Of a stretch of 64,000 bases of DNA, positions 63,950-64,000 are shown in pieces. A program made the position numbers and the translations under genes. The stretch is from Bacillaceae bacterium S4-13-56 (GTDB lineage Bacteria > Bacillota > Bacilli > Bacillales > JAWJLM01): assembly GCA_040191315.1 (NCBI GenBank), contig JAWJLM010000002.1, positions 62,001 through 126,000 on the forward strand, written 5' to 3'. The notes beneath the pieces are model-generated. The model was given only the letters and a program-made list of their open reading frames with translations. It had not been told where the DNA came from and did not search any database. Within the stretch, counting starts at the first letter, position 1, and every line of letters begins with the position of its first letter.

Positions 63950-64000
63950 ATGGGGATTCTTAATCCATGGGCATTGCTCCTTAGTTCATTGATTCCTATA
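63950..64000 (+). CDS. Start of a BatA-like VWA membrane protein (partial)
   Basis: ATG at 63950 behind AAAGGAGGGG opens MGILNPWALLLSSLIPI, the typical N-terminal segment of BatA/aerotolerance-type membrane proteins that carry a VWA domain. The gene runs off the window, so only 17 codons are seen. Confidence 0.65.
   Translation, partial: MGILNPWALLLSSLIPI

Overview
The window comes from a low-GC, endospore-forming member of the Bacillaceae. Evidence for this is the purine-rich AGGAGG ribosome binding sites, frequent TTG/GTG starts, spore coat genes (cotO, cotZ), a trpS T-box, and gene order that follows the Bacillus subtilis yjaU-yjcH region almost gene for gene. Gene names below rest on recognised protein families plus this conserved order; no database search was run.

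Layout. 1-5.0 kb: yjaU/yjaV-like genes, med, a small yjzB-position gene, and fabH-fabF with a FapR-like operator. 5.3-9.4 kb: an LCP cell-wall ligase, yjbA, and trpS behind a T-box. 9.8-15.8 kb: the opp oligopeptide permease operon oppABCDF with a CodY-like box. 16-21 kb: an AT-rich accessory stretch with a putative glycosidase, an IS91-type transposase remnant, a DUF3221 lipoprotein, a secreted S1 protease gene broken by one in-frame TGA, and a palindrome cluster. 21-37 kb: the thiol-stress and competence block yjbC, spx, yjbE, mecA, cls, coiA, pepF, the sRNA RoxS/RsaE, spxH (yjbH), yjbI, yjbK, yjbM, nadK, yjbO, prpE, plus a RodA/FtsW-type gene. 38-45 kb: mgtE, yjbQ, fabI (second FapR-like operator), cotO, cotZ, yjcA and small sporulation-locus ORFs. 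45-54 kb: yetF-like, yjcF-yjcG, yjcH, a pgpA-like gene, a GGDEF-EAL protein and an acyl-CoA dehydrogenase. 54.2-56.2 kb: a 52-bp tandem array that stays in exact register for 38 periods. 56.3-64 kb: an operon of a large membrane protein, an ABC ATPase and permease, a coiled-coil Gly/Ser-rich membrane protein, a MoxR ATPase, a DUF58 protein and the start of a BatA-like gene.

How the genes work together. Spx, its degradation adaptor SpxH, MecA, truncated haemoglobin YjbI and the redox sRNA RoxS form one redox-stress neighbourhood. fabH, fabF and fabI share FapR-like control of fatty-acid synthesis. Opp imports peptides that feed PepF and competence/sporulation signalling (Med, CoiA, MecA).

The least explained layer is non-coding. 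There are three dispersed repeat families, called A, B and C here, with 8, 8 and 3 copies. A and B are mosaics of small hairpin modules. Their termini carry a TAA that serves as the stop codon of fabF, yjbH and yjbK, and other copies abut ribosome binding sites. Together with the 52-bp array and the terminal ABC/MoxR/DUF58 operon, these are the best candidates for undescribed biology here.
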